A DNA stretch of 14,779 bases from positions 1 through 14,779 of the forward strand of contig NZ_JBHLWN010000097.1 of assembly GCF_042432825.1 (NCBI RefSeq), in the 5' to 3' direction. The notes below the pieces were generated by a model. It had not been told where the DNA came from and did not search any database. It worked only from the letters and a program-made list of their open reading frames with translations. Made by a program: the position numbers and the translations under genes. Source of the DNA: Gordoniibacillus chartarius (GTDB taxonomy: Bacteria > Bacillota > Bacilli > Paenibacillales > NBRC-103111). Within the stretch, counting starts at the first letter, position 1, and each line of letters begins with the position of its first letter. Below, one piece after another: positions 14,150-14,779 of the stretch.

Positions 14150-14464
14150 ATGAATGAGTTCCAAAATGATCTTCAGCAGTTGAGCGTTTCCCCGTTCCAT
14201 CAAGGCGAGCTGTCGCCTTGGGAGCAGCAAGGCCAGATTCCGGCTGGGGGATATTCGCCGGGCTCGAACCCGACGGATCCTGCACGTCTTTGCGTGGGCC
14301 TTTGCGTGGGCTTTTGCGGCGGCTTCTGTGCCGGCAGCTGCGTCGGTTTTTGCGGGGGTTTCTGTGCCGGCAATTGCGTTGGCAATTGTGGAGGCTTCTG
14401 CGGCGGCTTCTGTCACCATCGCTGCGGCCATTGCGGCGGTTTCTGCCACCACCGGTGCCGGTAA
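14150..14464 (+). CDS. Heterocycloanthracin/sonorensin-like azole peptide precursor
   Basis: A 104-residue ribosomal peptide precursor. The leader begins MNEFQNDLQQLSVSPFHQG and continues ELSPW, a pattern I recall from the heterocycloanthracin/sonorensin family of thiazole/oxazole-modified bacteriocins. A Pro/Gly/Ser-rich linker (residues about 28-46) leads to a core from residue 48 with 15 cysteines at 48, 52, 56 and so on to 103, in four-residue steps except one three-residue step (92 to 95). Units are C-V/G/A-G-F/L/S/N, then C-H-H-R twice. In this family Cys residues become thiazoles through a cyclodehydratase complex. The ribosome site GGAGGG is eight bases upstream. A maturation-protein gene start follows, supporting the call. 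Confidence 0.82.
   Translation: MNEFQNDLQQLSVSPFHQGELSPWEQQGQIPAGGYSPGSNPTDPARLCVGLCVGFCGGFCAGSCVGFCGGFCAGNCVGNCGGFCGGFCHHRCGHCGGFCHHRCR
14291..14461 (+). repeat. 12-base tandem coding repeat in the peptide core
   Basis: The core is built from about fourteen imperfect 12-base units of the form TGC-GGC-GGC-TTC, each encoding C-x-x-x. This period suggests growth or shrinkage by slippage. It is a coding repeat, not CRISPR. Confidence 0.85.
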
Positions 14465-14487
14465 GCTAATAAGAAGAATAGCAAAGT

Positions 14488-14529
14488 GCAGCCCCTGTAC
14501 AGCAATTTTCGCTGGCAGGGGTGTTCTGC
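14488..14529 (+). promoter_or_regulatory. Hairpin between precursor and maturation gene
   Basis: CCCCTG (14492-14497) and CAGC pair with GCTG and CAGGGG (14516-14521), with an outer GCAG/CTGC. No T-run follows. A hairpin here could protect or partly end the abundant precursor transcript while allowing limited read-through to the maturation genes. Confidence 0.5.
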
Positions 14530-14624
14530 GTTGTGGTTCTGACATTTGGGACGACAAGGCGTACATATGCTAATGAGGAAGACTGTCGACGTTTGATGAT
14601 CAGCGAAAGGCAAGGAGGAGTATA

Positions 14625-14765
14625 ATGGCAAGGCTGAACCCATCTTCGCGGTTGAAAGTTAAGGGGGATACGTTCTTTCTCCCGGTTCCGAATGACGGTG
14701 TTTATTTCCGAAATAACGTAGGGCTTGCTGAAAAATCAAAAAATCCTTATCTCACAAGGGTTTAG
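14625..14765 (+). pseudogene. Truncated start of a thiazole-bacteriocin maturation protein
   Basis: An ATG after a strong AAGGAGGAG site opens MARLNPSSRLKVKGDTFFLP followed by VPNDGVYFRNNVG. From memory, this is how the 'putative thiazole-containing bacteriocin maturation protein' of heterocycloanthracin clusters begins; the full protein is several hundred residues. After residue 33 the sequence switches to an insertion-sequence end, and an unrelated 13-residue tail stops at 14763-14765. The gene therefore appears broken within its first domain. The rest may lie beyond the mobile element, outside the window. Confidence 0.6.
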
Positions 14766-14779
14766 AGGCACTTTTGTCG
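14721..14779. mobile_element. Left end of an insertion sequence (partial, IS1182-like?)
   Basis: From about 14721 the sequence GGGCTTGCTGAAAAATC resembles the terminal inverted repeat of IS elements frequent in Paenibacillus, as I recall from the IS1182 family. A hairpin-like AAATCCTT...AAGGGTTT follows. It begins exactly where the similarity to the maturation protein stops. Only 59 bases are visible, so neither the transposase nor the target duplication can be seen. Confidence 0.5.

Noticed and set aside
14291..14461. Short tandem repeats considered as a CRISPR-like array
   Set aside because: The units are contiguous 12-mers without spacers and keep a coding frame with periodic Cys.
14144..14566. 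Ala/Thr-rich minus-strand ORF across the bacteriocin core
   Set aside because: An automatic by-product of the 12-base repeat read backwards; no ribosome site fits.

Overview
The window looks like chromosomal DNA from an endospore-forming, fairly GC-rich Gram-positive rod, most likely a Paenibacillus or close relative. The basis is family content: a Spo0M-like protein, a YheC/YheD-type ATP-grasp coat protein, an EcsC protein, TrhA/hemolysin III, strong AAGGAGG-type ribosome sites and a heterocycloanthracin-like peptide gene. The genus is inferred from these families, not shown.

Layout. (1) 264-4073, plus strand: a tight four-gene run with overlapping ends, encoding a membrane M48 peptidase, an alpha/beta hydrolase, an EcsC-family protein and glutaminase. 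(2) 4121-4759, minus: TrhA, with a clear terminator; then sodC (plus), a Cu/Zn superoxide dismutase lipoprotein. (3) 5546-6322, minus: Spo0M with an ECF/sigma-W-like promoter. Diverging from it is a 15-codon leader ORF followed by competing hairpins and then a FusB-family EF-G-binding protein. This is a plausible translational attenuator. (4) 7448-9647: an ATP-grasp coat-type protein, a small minus-strand protein, and a stalk-domain/PEBP fusion whose signal peptide lies in frame upstream of the first usable ATG. (5) 9648-11050: a structured intergenic stretch, a 51-codon minus-strand basic protein, and an NADPH-dependent FMN reductase behind an inverted repeat. (6) 11288-13501: an OmpR-type response regulator and HAMP sensor kinase, both probably starting with TTG, followed by a decayed minus-strand gene.

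(7) The most interesting part is the right edge. 14150-14464 encodes a 104-residue ribosomal peptide precursor with a heterocycloanthracin/sonorensin-like leader and a core of 15 cysteines, almost all spaced every four residues. Just downstream begins a gene whose first 33 residues look like the start of a thiazole-bacteriocin maturation protein. It is cut off by what appears to be an insertion-sequence end that runs out of the window. The cluster therefore looks like an azole-peptide bacteriocin locus disrupted, at least here, by a mobile element.

No rRNA, tRNA or CRISPR array was seen.
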